This document shows, one piece after another, positions 7,530 to 15,208 of a stretch of DNA of 55,361 bases. The number at the start of each line of letters is the position of its first letter. The first letter of the stretch is position 1. The notes below the pieces were generated by a model. It made no database searches. It saw nothing but the letters and a program-made list of their open reading frames with translations, and was not told where the DNA came from. Source of the DNA: Streptomyces sp. Ru71 (GTDB taxonomy: Bacteria > Actinomycetota > Actinomycetes > Streptomycetales > Streptomycetaceae); contig NZ_PQSS01000051.1 of NCBI RefSeq assembly GCF_002920535.1, forward strand, positions 1 to 55,361, written 5' to 3'. A program made the position numbers and the translations under genes.

Positions 7530-9041
7530 GTGAGCAGCACCCTCTTCAGGACGAAGAAGGTCGAGCAGTCCATCGCCGACACCGAGGAACCGGAGCACGC
7601 GCTCAAGAAATCACTGTCCGCGCTCGATCTGACCGTCTTCGGCGTCGGTGTGATCATCGGCACCGGCATCTTCGTGCTCACCGGTACCGTCGCCAAGAAC
7701 AACGCGGGTCCGGCGACGGCGCTCGCCTTCGTCGTGTCGGGCGTCGTCTGCGCCCTGGCAGCGCTGTGCTACGCCGAGTTCGCCTCCACGGTCCCGGTCG
7801 CCGGGTCGGCGTACACCTTCTCCTACGCCTCACTCGGGGAGATGCCCGCCTGGATCATCGGCTGGGACCTGGTGCTGGAGTTCGCCCTCGGCACGGCGGT
7901 GGTGGCCGTCGGCTGGTCCGGCTACATCGCCTCACTGCTGGACAACGCGGGCTGGCACCTGCCGGCCTCGCTCGGCACCCGCGACGGCGCCCACGGCTTC
8001 GGCTTCGACATCCTCGCGGCGGCGCTCGTCCTGGTGCTCACCGGGATCCTGGTGCTCGGCACCAAGCTGTCCGCGCGCGTCACCTCGGTCGTCGTCGCGA
8101 TCAAGGTGACGGTCGTGCTGATCGTGATCATCGCGGGCGCCTTCCTGATCAACGGCGACAACTACGACCCGTTCATCCCGAAGGAGAAGCCGGTGGAGGC
8201 GGGCGGCAGTCTGAACGCGCCGCTGATCCAGCTGATCTTCGGCTGGGCGCCGTCGAACTTCGGCGTGATGGGCATCTTCACCGCGGCCTCGGTCGTCTTC
8301 TTCGCCTTCATCGGCTTCGACGTCGTCGCCACGGCCGCCGAGGAGACCCGCAACCCGCAGCGCGACATGCCGCGCGGCATCCTCGGCTCGCTGTTCATCT
8401 GCACGGTGCTGTACGTCGCGGTGTCGATCGTGGTCACCGGCATGGAGCACTACACCAAGCTGTCCATCACCGCCCCGCTGGCCGACGCCTTCAAGGCCAC
8501 CGGACACCCGTGGTTCGCGGGCCTGATCAGCTTCGGCGCGGCGGTGGGCCTCACGACGGTCTGCATGATCCTCCTGCTCGGCCAGACCCGGGTGTTCTTC
8601 GCCATGAGCCGCGACGGACTGCTGCCGCGGTTCTTCTCCCGGGTCCACCCGCGCTTCAAGACCCCGCACCGGCCGACCATCCTGCTCGGGGTGCTCATCG
8701 CGATCCTCGCCGGCTTCACCCCGCTGAGCGAGCTGGCCGAGCTGGTCAACATCGGCACGCTGTTCGCGTTCGTGGTCGTCGCGATCGGCGTGATCATCCT
8801 CCGCCGTACGCGCCCCGACCTGCACCGGGCCTTCCGCACCCCCTGGGTGCCGGTCATCCCGATCCTGTCGGTGTGCGCCTCGCTGTGGCTGATGCTCAAC
8901 CTGCCGGCCGAGACCTGGGTCCGGTTCGGCATCTGGATGGTGATCGGCTTCGCCGTGTACTTCCTCTACGGCCGCAGCCACAGCCGCCTGGCCCGGGGCG
9001 AGCGGACCCCGGCGGAGCCCGCGCCGCCGACCGGGCGGTGA
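7530..9041 (+). CDS. APC-superfamily amino-acid permease
   Basis: 503 residues with about twelve transmembrane helices. GTG 7530 sits 5 nt after GGGAGG. The first membrane segment carries the glycine-rich GVGVIIGTGIFVLTG signature of APC transporters, and FAFIGFDVVATAAEETRNP is the unwound TM6 region of the cationic amino-acid transporter/YfnA group. The N-terminus (residues 1-30) is polar and cytoplasmic. It is a plasma-membrane amino-acid symporter; the substrate, possibly Lys/Arg or a broad range, cannot be read from the sequence. It is monocistronic and converges on the next gene. Confidence 0.88.
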   Translation: MSSTLFRTKKVEQSIADTEEPEHALKKSLSALDLTVFGVGVIIGTGIFVLTGTVAKNNAGPATALAFVVSGVVCALAALCYAEFASTVPVAGSAYTFSYASLGEMPAWIIGWDLVLEFALGTAVVAVGWSGYIASLLDNAGWHLPASLGTRDGAHGFGFDILAAALVLVLTGILVLGTKLSARVTSVVVAIKVTVVLIVIIAGAFLINGDNYDPFIPKEKPVEAGGSLNAPLIQLIFGWAPSNFGVMGIFTAASVVFFAFIGFDVVATAAEETRNPQRDMPRGILGSLFICTVLYVAVSIVVTGMEHYTKLSITAPLADAFKATGHPWFAGLISFGAAVGLTTVCMILLLGQTRVFFAMSRDGLLPRFFSRVHPRFKTPHRPTILLGVLIAILAGFTPLSELAELVNIGTLFAFVVVAIGVIILRRTRPDLHRAFRTPWVPVIPILSVCASLWLMLNLPAETWVRFGIWMVIGFAVYFLYGRSHSRLARGERTPAEPAPPTGR

Positions 9042-9077
9042 CGCCGGCGACCGGGGCCGACGGCCGGCGGTGTCGGC

Positions 9078-9449
9078 TCAGTCCCGTAGCGTCCGGGGCC
9101 CCCTGACCTCCGCGCCCAGTTCCGTGACGCGGTGGCGGAGTTCGCGGTCGGCCGTGATGACCAGGCGGGGGCGGTCGGGGGAGCGGGCGACCAGGGTGAC
9201 CATGTGGTCGTCGCCGCTGCCGGGGGCGTCCTCGACGCGGACGCCGGGGACGGAGGCCACCCCGCGGGCGGCGCCCTCGACGACGAGCACGATCTCGGTC
9301 TCGCCGTCGTGTCCGGGCAGCCCCCGCTCGGCCAGCCGGTCGCGCAGCCGCTCGGCGGCCCCGCGCCGGTCGCGCCACCAGCCGTCGGGCACCGACCCGA
9401 CGACGTTGGCGGCGTCGACGATCACGAGGAGGGGGCTGCTGTCGTCCAT
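9078..9449 (-). CDS. Small NYN/PIN-like domain protein
   Basis: 123 residues. It begins LLVIVDAANVVGS, the first strand and acidic residue of PIN/NYN nucleases, then has a central GDDHMV and a C-terminal TADRELRHRVTELGA, as in YacP-type and NYN ribonuclease-like proteins. At least three acidic positions (D of VDAAN, DD of GDDH, D of TADRE) could bind metal. Homologues are often labelled NTP pyrophosphohydrolase, which I do not think the motifs support. The ATG lies at the inner edge of a 32-bp tandem duplication that makes up nearly all of the gap to the LCP gene upstream. An RNase activity is inference. Confidence 0.75.
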   Translation of the reverse strand: MDDSSPLLVIVDAANVVGSVPDGWWRDRRGAAERLRDRLAERGLPGHDGETEIVLVVEGAARGVASVPGVRVEDAPGSGDDHMVTLVARSPDRPRLVITADRELRHRVTELGAEVRGPRTLRD

Positions 9450-9510
9450 GTGCTCAGCGTCGCACGGACCGCGCCCGACATGTGCTCAGCGTCGCACGGA
9501 CCGCGCCCGA
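9447..9510. repeat. Exact 32-bp tandem duplication
   Basis: Two identical 32-bp copies, 9447-9478 and 9479-9510, abut without spacer. Together they form almost the whole gap between the LCP stop (9512-9514) and the NYN gene start (ATG read from 9449). Each copy contains a minus-strand ATG, but 32 is not a multiple of three, so the outer ATG is out of frame. Confidence 0.95.
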
Positions 9511-9511
9511 C

Positions 9512-10609
9512 TCAGCCGCCCGTCGCGGGCGACTTCTTCGCGGACTCGGGGATCTCGTCGTCGCTGCGGATGGCCTTCCACAGCGACGACGCCTGCGGCT
9601 CGGCGGCCACCACACGGTTGGGGTCGACCTTGTCGTACGCCACCGGGAGCATGATCGTCTCCATGGTGGACGGATTCACCCCGTTCAGGCTGCGGCCGAA
9701 CTCGGCGAGCTTGGTCAGCGAGGCGAGGTCGGAGTCGGTGGTGAGCGCCGCGGTGAGCTTGTCGGCGATCTTGTAGGTCTTGGTGGGGCTGCCCAGCAGG
9801 TCCTGCTTCTTGATCTCGGTGAGCAGGGCCATCATGAACTGCTGCTGCAGGCCGATGCGGCCGAGGTCGCTGCCGTCGCCGATGCCGTGCCGGGTGCGCA
9901 CGAACTGCAGGGCCTGCGTGCCGTCGAGGCGGTGGGTGCCGGCGGGCAGGTCCAGCCCGCTGGACTTGTCGTGGATGTCCTGGTCGGTGGTGACGGTGAC
10001 CCCGCCTATCGCGTCCACCAGCCCCTTGAACCCGGCGAAGTCGATCTCCATGTAGTGGTCCATGCGGACGCCGGACATCTTCTCCACGGTCTTGACCACG
10101 CACGCCGGCCCGACCTGCGAGTAGATGGAGTTGAACATCACACGCTTCGCCGAGGCGACCGTGGAGCCGTCCGGCTTGGTGCACTCGGGCCGGGTCACCA
10201 GCGTGTCGCGCGGGATGGAGATGGCGACCGCCTGGGTGCGGCCCTCGGGTATGTGCATCACCATCGCGGTGTCCGAACGAGCCCCGGAGACATTCGCCTT
10301 GTCCAGCTCGCCGTTGGCGCCGGCCCGCGAGTCGGAGCCCAGGATCAGGATGTTCTGACCGGAGGTCGGCAGCTTCTCGGGCCGGTCGTCGCCGATCGCC
10401 TCGTCGATGTCGACGCCCTTGATGTTCCCGTCGAGGTCGCTGTAGAGCCAGTAGCCGGTGCCGGCCGCGGCCACCACGAGGACCGCGAGGCCCAGCAGGA
10501 TCTTCCGCCCGATCCGGCGGCCGCCCTTGCGCTCGCGCTTGCGTCCTCTGCCGTCCCGCCGCCGGGACGGCGCGTCGTCGCTGCGCTGTGGCGTCGAGAC
10601 ATGGCTCAT
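9512..10609 (-). CDS. LCP (LytR-CpsA-Psr) family wall-polymer ligase
   Basis: 365 residues. A basic cytoplasmic head (residues 1-34, KRERKGGRR) precedes one transmembrane helix at about 35-57. The outside LCP domain starts at NILILGSDSRAG and contains DTAMVMHIP, SIPRDTLV, FKGLVDAIGGVTV, LDGTQALQFVRTRHG and a late DLGRIGLQQQF, the residues that bind the polyprenyl-pyrophosphate substrate and metal. These enzymes transfer phosphodiester-linked glycopolymers from lipid carrier to peptidoglycan or other acceptors. It is divergent from the propeller/teichoic-acid-like genes that follow, so it likely attaches their product. Confidence 0.9.
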   Translation of the reverse strand: MSHVSTPQRSDDAPSRRRDGRGRKRERKGGRRIGRKILLGLAVLVVAAAGTGYWLYSDLDGNIKGVDIDEAIGDDRPEKLPTSGQNILILGSDSRAGANGELDKANVSGARSDTAMVMHIPEGRTQAVAISIPRDTLVTRPECTKPDGSTVASAKRVMFNSIYSQVGPACVVKTVEKMSGVRMDHYMEIDFAGFKGLVDAIGGVTVTTDQDIHDKSSGLDLPAGTHRLDGTQALQFVRTRHGIGDGSDLGRIGLQQQFMMALLTEIKKQDLLGSPTKTYKIADKLTAALTTDSDLASLTKLAEFGRSLNGVNPSTMETIMLPVAYDKVDPNRVVAAEPQASSLWKAIRSDDEIPESAKKSPATGG

Positions 10610-10833
10610 CGTGTGTGGAGTCCTCGCTGGTCGTGCCGTGAGAGGCGTGGCTTCGGCGTGGACTCGGGTGGGGGGAGTGCCGGTCCGTGTAGCCCGATCA
10701 ATCCCGCACTATAAGCGGATGATCGTCCGATCCTGCACCGAACCTGACGCGTTTGTAAACACGAGTCGAACAAATACTATGCGCCTTTGACATGACCGAT
10801 CGACAGCGTGACGGAGAAGGGTGACGAGGGACC
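10610..10833. promoter_or_regulatory. Divergent promoter region, LCP versus propeller gene
   Basis: This 224-nt gap is less GC-rich than its surroundings. On the plus strand TTGTAA (10753-10758) and TACTAT (10775-10780) are 16 nt apart and could drive the propeller gene. On the minus strand TATAGT is read from 10713 to 10708, a good -10 for the LCP gene, but its -35 (TGCAGG) is poor. Assignments are by eye. Confidence 0.35.
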
Positions 10834-11976
10834 ATGCGGGCCAGCACCGGGCGTGACAACCGCCGAGCGCGGCAGCCGGCCGGCGGCGAGCCCCTCTCCC
10901 GTAGCGCGGGTGAGCCCCTCTCCCGCAGGTCGGACGCGCCCGCCCTGCTCTCCGGGCCGTGGCTGCTGCCCGGCCACGACGGCCGGCTCCTCGCCTACGC
11001 CCATGTCGAGGGCGCGGTGCTGCGCTGGACCGAGCGCCGCCCGGGAGGCCCGGAGTGGTCGGGTCCGGATGTGCTGCCGATCGACGACGTGACACACCTC
11101 ACCATCGCCCAGGGCCGCAACCGTTACGCCCACCTGCTCGGCCGCCGGGTGCGCGGCTCGGGGGAGGGACCCCGGACCGCGGATCTCGTCTACGCCATCC
11201 AGTACCAGGCCGGCCGCCCGCTCAGCGAGTGGCGCTCGGTCGGCAATCCGCTCACGCGGCAGGACCGCAGCGCCCAACTGGGCGTCCCCGCAGCCGCGGT
11301 GAACACGGCCGGCGCCCTGCACGTCTTCGCGTTCCGCAGCGAGGGCCGTATCGCCCTGCGGCGCGAGGACGCCAAGGGGCGCTGGGAGGCGTGGACCGAT
11401 CTGAAGACCACCGCCGTCCTCGACACCCCGGTCGCGGTGGCCACGTCCACCGGGCACGTCGAAGTGGTCGCACCCTCGCGCGGCGGCACGCTCGCCTGGT
11501 ACCAGCGCGAACCCGGCGCGGCCTTCGAGCGCGCGCACGATCTCGGCGTGGTCGCGCTGCCGGGTTCGGCGACCGGACTGGAGACCGCGCCGGGCCGGGT
11601 CACGTACTACCTGACCGATGTGCACAGCCGTCAGATCGTCGCCGTACGGCCCGGGGAGTGGCCGATCGCGGTGGGCGGCGACCCCGGGGACGGCCGTCAC
11701 GCGGCGCTCGCCGCCACTGTCGACGGGCACCCGTGCACGGTGCTCGCGCACCGGGACGCGGGCGGGCGGATCATGCTCGGCCTGTGCCCGGCGGAAGGCG
11801 AGCGCTACGGGGTGTGGTGGGCCGACGCGGGCACGGACTGCCTGGGCGATCCGGCGCTCGCCTGCGACGCGTTCGGGCGGGTGACCGTCCTCGCCGAGGC
11901 CCCCGACGGCTCTCTCGTGCTCGCGCGCCAGGACGGCACGGCGGGGCTGACGCTCGGCGACTGGACGCGGCTGTGA
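10834..11976 (+). CDS. PLL-like beta-propeller protein of unknown function
   Basis: 380 residues with no signal peptide or membrane helix. The first 35 residues are polar and contain a duplicated GEPLSR. The rest repeats a blade pattern of about 45-50 residues, with short hydrophobic strands and recurring aromatic/W motifs (W(T/S)D, LAWYQRE, GVWWADAG), as in tectonin/PLL-type lectin-like propellers. No enzyme motif is seen. The next gene encodes the same kind of repeat. Its position between the LCP gene and the glycopolymer biosynthesis genes suggests sugar or polymer binding; that is inference. Confidence 0.7.
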   Translation: MRASTGRDNRRARQPAGGEPLSRSAGEPLSRRSDAPALLSGPWLLPGHDGRLLAYAHVEGAVLRWTERRPGGPEWSGPDVLPIDDVTHLTIAQGRNRYAHLLGRRVRGSGEGPRTADLVYAIQYQAGRPLSEWRSVGNPLTRQDRSAQLGVPAAAVNTAGALHVFAFRSEGRIALRREDAKGRWEAWTDLKTTAVLDTPVAVATSTGHVEVVAPSRGGTLAWYQREPGAAFERAHDLGVVALPGSATGLETAPGRVTYYLTDVHSRQIVAVRPGEWPIAVGGDPGDGRHAALAATVDGHPCTVLAHRDAGGRIMLGLCPAEGERYGVWWADAGTDCLGDPALACDAFGRVTVLAEAPDGSLVLARQDGTAGLTLGDWTRL

Positions 11977-12082
11977 CGCCTCCGGGCCGTCGCGTGCGGA
12001 GTGACGCGGCGGTGCCGCCTCCCGGTCGCGTGAGGAGTGACGACGCTGTGACGCGGTCCGGTCGTCGCGGAAGGAGTGACGA
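11971..12082. repeat. Three imperfect 36-39-bp repeats between propeller genes
   Basis: GGAGTGACG recurs at 11998, 12034 and 12073, each preceded by a degenerate CCGG-CGTCGCG segment and a TGTGACGC or equivalent. The last unit supplies AAGGAG for the downstream gene, so the ribosome binding site appears to have been multiplied. No open frame of interest is present. Confidence 0.75.
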
Positions 12083-12085
12083 GGC

Positions 12086-13639
12086 ATGACGCGCAGGGCG
12101 GACGACGGCGCGCGGGCACAGCGCCGGGCGCAGGTGGTCGCCGTGGTCGTCACCGAACCCGCCGACGCGGTGCCCCTCGTCGGGCTGCAGCCGGCCGGCG
12201 CCGACATCGCCGTCGTGGCGCTGCAGGCGGGCGGGAAGGACGGCCGGGCGGCCCTCGACCGTGCCCTCGGCGCGGCCGGGGACCGTGGCTGCCGGGTCGC
12301 GGGGGCGCCCAGGGTGCTCAAGCCGGGCGACCCGGTGCCGGCGCTGCTGGCGGAACTCGACGCCATCGGGCCGGACCGGCTGCACACGCTGGATCCCGAC
12401 CCCGTGCACACCGGGTTCGACCGGGCGAGCGGTACGCCGACCTACGACGTGCCGCCCGTGCACGCCGAGACGGCCGCCCACGCGCTCGCCGCCGCCCGCG
12501 CCTGGCAGACGCGCACGGGAAGGCCGCTGCTCGTGGACTGCCACCGGGTGGGCGCGGAGCCGGAGTCGGACGCGGACGCCTGCCGGCGCTATCCGAGCCC
12601 GGCGAACTGGCTGTCCGCCGGGTTCGACGGCCGGCTGACCGCCTTCCAGCCCACCGCGGCCGGAGTGCTGCGCCGCCACCAGGACGCGCTGGGCCGCTGG
12701 ACGGAAGGGGAGCTGGTGGAGGGCACCGGGCTGCTGCCGGGCCTGCTGGTGGTGGCCGATCCGCAGGGCTTCGCCAACCTCTTCGGGCTGCGCCGCACCC
12801 CGCGCGCCGACGGCGGCGCCGACGTCGAGGTGGTGCGGGCGGCCCAGTACCGCACCGGCGGGCCGCTGATGTGGCACACGCTCGGCGGGCCGAACGTCGC
12901 CGACTGGCGCCGGGGCCGCTCGATCGGCTTCCCGGCCGCGGCCTTCGACGCGGCGGGCAACCTCTTCGTGTTCGTGCGCAACTTCGGACACGGCATCAGC
13001 TGGCGCTGCCTGGCGGCCGACGGCACCTGGACGCCGTGGGAGCACCTGAGCGGCCTGCGGGTCGCCGACGAACTCGCCGCGGTGACGACCGAGCACGGGG
13101 GCGTCGAGGTGTACGCCCGCCGGCGTGACGGCGCGGGTGCCGTCCGCTGGTACACGGGGCGGGACGGCGCCTGGGCCGAGGACCGCTCCCTGCGGTTCGC
13201 TCCGCGCCCCGGCACGCTGACGCCGGCCCCCGAGCCCGGCGCGGTCCTCTTCCGTGACCTGCGCACCGGTGAGGCCTGCTGGTTCAGTGCCGCGCACGCG
13301 GCCGTGCTGCCGCTCGGCGAGAGCGCCGGCACCGGGCCGCTGGCCTGGGTGCGGGGCGTGGAGATGGACGGCTGGGCCTATGCGCTGCTGCTCGGTGCGG
13401 GCGCCGACGGCACCGGCACGTTCGGGGCCTACCCGGAGGGCCGGCCGGACACCGGTGTCTGGTGGCAGGGCCTGGGCGCACCGGCGTTCGGGACGCCCGC
13501 CGCCGCGCTGGGCCGGGGCGGCCGTCTTACCGTCGCGGCAGCGGTGCCGGGCGGGTCGGTGGAGGTCGCTCACCGGGAGAAGGGCGCGGGGCAGATCGCG
13601 TTCGGCGGTTGGCGCTCCGTCGGGCCGCCGGTGGCCTGA
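12086..13639 (+). CDS. Degenerate PIG-L domain fused to PLL-like beta-propeller
   Basis: 517 residues. Residues about 15-190 resemble a PIG-L (GlcNAc-PI de-N-acetylase) domain: strand QVVAVVV, RLHTLDPDPVHTGFD, an AAHALAAARAW helix and the late RYPSPANWL segment typical of Streptomyces PIG-L proteins. The catalytic HPDD motif after the first strand reads TEPAD, and the usual DH pair is also changed, so hydrolase activity is unlikely. Residues about 195-517 form propeller blades like the preceding protein (LGRWTEGE, VVADPQGFANLFG, WRCLAADGTWTPW). No signal peptide is seen. I infer a binding or scaffold protein linked to glycopolymer metabolism. Confidence 0.65.
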   Translation: MTRRADDGARAQRRAQVVAVVVTEPADAVPLVGLQPAGADIAVVALQAGGKDGRAALDRALGAAGDRGCRVAGAPRVLKPGDPVPALLAELDAIGPDRLHTLDPDPVHTGFDRASGTPTYDVPPVHAETAAHALAAARAWQTRTGRPLLVDCHRVGAEPESDADACRRYPSPANWLSAGFDGRLTAFQPTAAGVLRRHQDALGRWTEGELVEGTGLLPGLLVVADPQGFANLFGLRRTPRADGGADVEVVRAAQYRTGGPLMWHTLGGPNVADWRRGRSIGFPAAAFDAAGNLFVFVRNFGHGISWRCLAADGTWTPWEHLSGLRVADELAAVTTEHGGVEVYARRRDGAGAVRWYTGRDGAWAEDRSLRFAPRPGTLTPAPEPGAVLFRDLRTGEACWFSAAHAAVLPLGESAGTGPLAWVRGVEMDGWAYALLLGAGADGTGTFGAYPEGRPDTGVWWQGLGAPAFGTPAAALGRGGRLTVAAAVPGGSVEVAHREKGAGQIAFGGWRSVGPPVA

Positions 13640-13729
13640 CCTGGTCGGTTGCTTGAACGACGATGATCGGGAATGGTTGTACGGGAACAGGTGTGATCCA
13701 CATCGCGCCGAATGTGGTGCCTATTCAGA

Positions 13730-13759
13730 TCGACATTCAAGTTAATAGTTGGTTAGAGT
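13730..13759 (+). promoter_or_regulatory. Candidate sigma-70 promoter for the glycopolymer operon
   Basis: TCGACA (13730-13735) and TAGAGT (13754-13759) are 18 nt apart in an unusually AT-rich part of the 231-nt gap after the propeller genes, 112 nt before the CDP-alcohol transferase. Four of the following genes overlap or nearly overlap, so this could drive 13871-22522. Confidence 0.5.
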
Positions 13760-13870
13760 TCAAGCCGCTCGTGTGATCGAGCTGTGAATGTCAGCTCGGG
13801 TGCTCGGGTCCCTGGGGCGCCGACGCGACCACAGGGCGATCCGTCCTGGTTGGGTGCGTGCTGAGGGGTT

Positions 13871-15208
13871 ATGGCCAAGCTGTCGCTGCGGGCTGTCCAA
13901 AAACTGACCTGCAAGAAGCGCGATGCCTGGTGGACGGTCTTCCTCGTCGACCCCGTTGCCACCCGGATGCTGATCGTCTTCGCCCGCTTCCGGTTCATCA
14001 CCCCGAACCGGGTCACCTGGGCCGCGCTCTTCATCGGCCTGGCCTCGGCCGGTTTCTTCCTCAAGGGTGACACGCAGTCGCTGCTCATCGGCGCCCTGCT
14101 GTACCACCTGAGCTTCATCCTCGACTGCATCGACGGCAAGCTCGCCCGGCTCAAGGGCAACGGCACCGTCTTCGGCGGCTGGCTCGACTACGTCTTCGAC
14201 CGCATCCGGGTGCTGTTCTGCGCCCTGGCCCTGATGGGCGGTCAGTTCCTGCGCACCGACGACGAGCGCTATCTGCTCGCCGCGCTCGCCGTGGTCTTCC
14301 TCGACATGCTGCGCTACGTCGACGCGCTGCAGATCTACAAGATGCGCCAGTCCATGCGCACCAAGATCGAGAAGGTCACCAAGGAACGCGCCGAGGCCGA
14401 GCGGGCCGAGGCAGAGGCCCGCGCCGAGGAGGAGGCCCGCGCCCGGGCCGAGCAGGCCCGGTACGAGGCCGAGCAGGCCCGGTACCAGGCCGAGCAGGCC
14501 CGCTTCCGGACCGAGCCCGCCGGGCCCCAGGCCGCGCAGGGCGAACGGCAGGCCGACGCACCCCAGGTCGTCTTCATGGAGGACCTGCTGCGCGACAACC
14601 CGGGCACCCCCGTCGAGACGCTCCGTCAGGAGGCCGGCGCCCACAACGTGGTCGACCTGCACGAGCAGTTCCGCGGCCAGTTCCCCTGGTACACCCGCAT
14701 CCGGCGGATGATGCTGCGTACCCGGGTGCGCCCGCACCTGATCAGCGGCATCGAGTTCCAGATGTTCATCTTCATCGTCGGTCCGCTGATCGGCCGGATC
14801 CTGCTGACCACGGTGGTCTCGGCGGTCCTGCTGATGCTCTTCGAGCTCGTGATCATGTACAAGTTCTGGCTCTCCACCCGCGACTTCACCCGCGTCATGG
14901 AGGAACTCGCCCCCACCCCGGCCACCGCCGGCACCATCGCCCCGCACCTGTACCGGGGCCGGCACCGCCAGGCCGCGCAGGAAGCCCTGCTGGCCGACGA
15001 GCGCTACCGGGCGCCGGAGCCGGAGGAGGACCCCTTCTTCCAGCCCTACCCGCAGCCGCAGTTCCACGCGCTCGACCCGCGCGAGGCCCAGGACGTGCGC
15101 AGCACGATGCCGCTCGGCGTCATCCCGCAGCAGCCCGCGGCCCGCCAGGCCTCCGTACGGCAGGCCGAGCCGACCCACTGGGCGCAGGACGAGGGGCACT
15201 GGCGATGA
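13871..15208 (+). CDS. CDP-alcohol phosphatidyltransferase with coiled-coil insert
   Basis: 445 residues. The full catalytic motif D-x2-DG-x2-AR-x8-G-x3-D-x3-D is present, from D85 in LDCIDGKLAR to the D of YVFDR. It transfers a phosphoalcohol from a CDP-alcohol with release of CMP. After the fourth hydrophobic segment there is a charged insert at about 170-217, rich in Glu/Ala/Arg, containing three 7-residue units (EQARYEA-like), predicted coiled coil. Two more membrane helices follow, then a proline/glutamine-rich tail. The family is normally about 200-250 residues. The stop overlaps the next start (ATGA), so it is translated with the GT2/TagF protein and may supply the lipid-linked or alcohol-phosphate starter. 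Confidence 0.85.
   Translation: MAKLSLRAVQKLTCKKRDAWWTVFLVDPVATRMLIVFARFRFITPNRVTWAALFIGLASAGFFLKGDTQSLLIGALLYHLSFILDCIDGKLARLKGNGTVFGGWLDYVFDRIRVLFCALALMGGQFLRTDDERYLLAALAVVFLDMLRYVDALQIYKMRQSMRTKIEKVTKERAEAERAEAEARAEEEARARAEQARYEAEQARYQAEQARFRTEPAGPQAAQGERQADAPQVVFMEDLLRDNPGTPVETLRQEAGAHNVVDLHEQFRGQFPWYTRIRRMMLRTRVRPHLISGIEFQMFIFIVGPLIGRILLTTVVSAVLLMLFELVIMYKFWLSTRDFTRVMEELAPTPATAGTIAPHLYRGRHRQAAQEALLADERYRAPEPEEDPFFQPYPQPQFHALDPREAQDVRSTMPLGVIPQQPAARQASVRQAEPTHWAQDEGHWR
14450..14512 (+). repeat. In-frame 21-bp tandem repeat in the coiled-coil insert
   Basis: Units at 14450-14470, 14471-14491 and 14492-14512; the first two differ at one base and the third is diverged. Each encodes a heptad (E-Q-A-R-Y-x-A), so copy-number change would keep both reading frame and heptad register. 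Confidence 0.85.

Noticed and set aside
5376..7598. 740-codon minus-strand frame opposite dxs
   Set aside because: Same codon-position artefact; dxs motifs are all on the plus strand.
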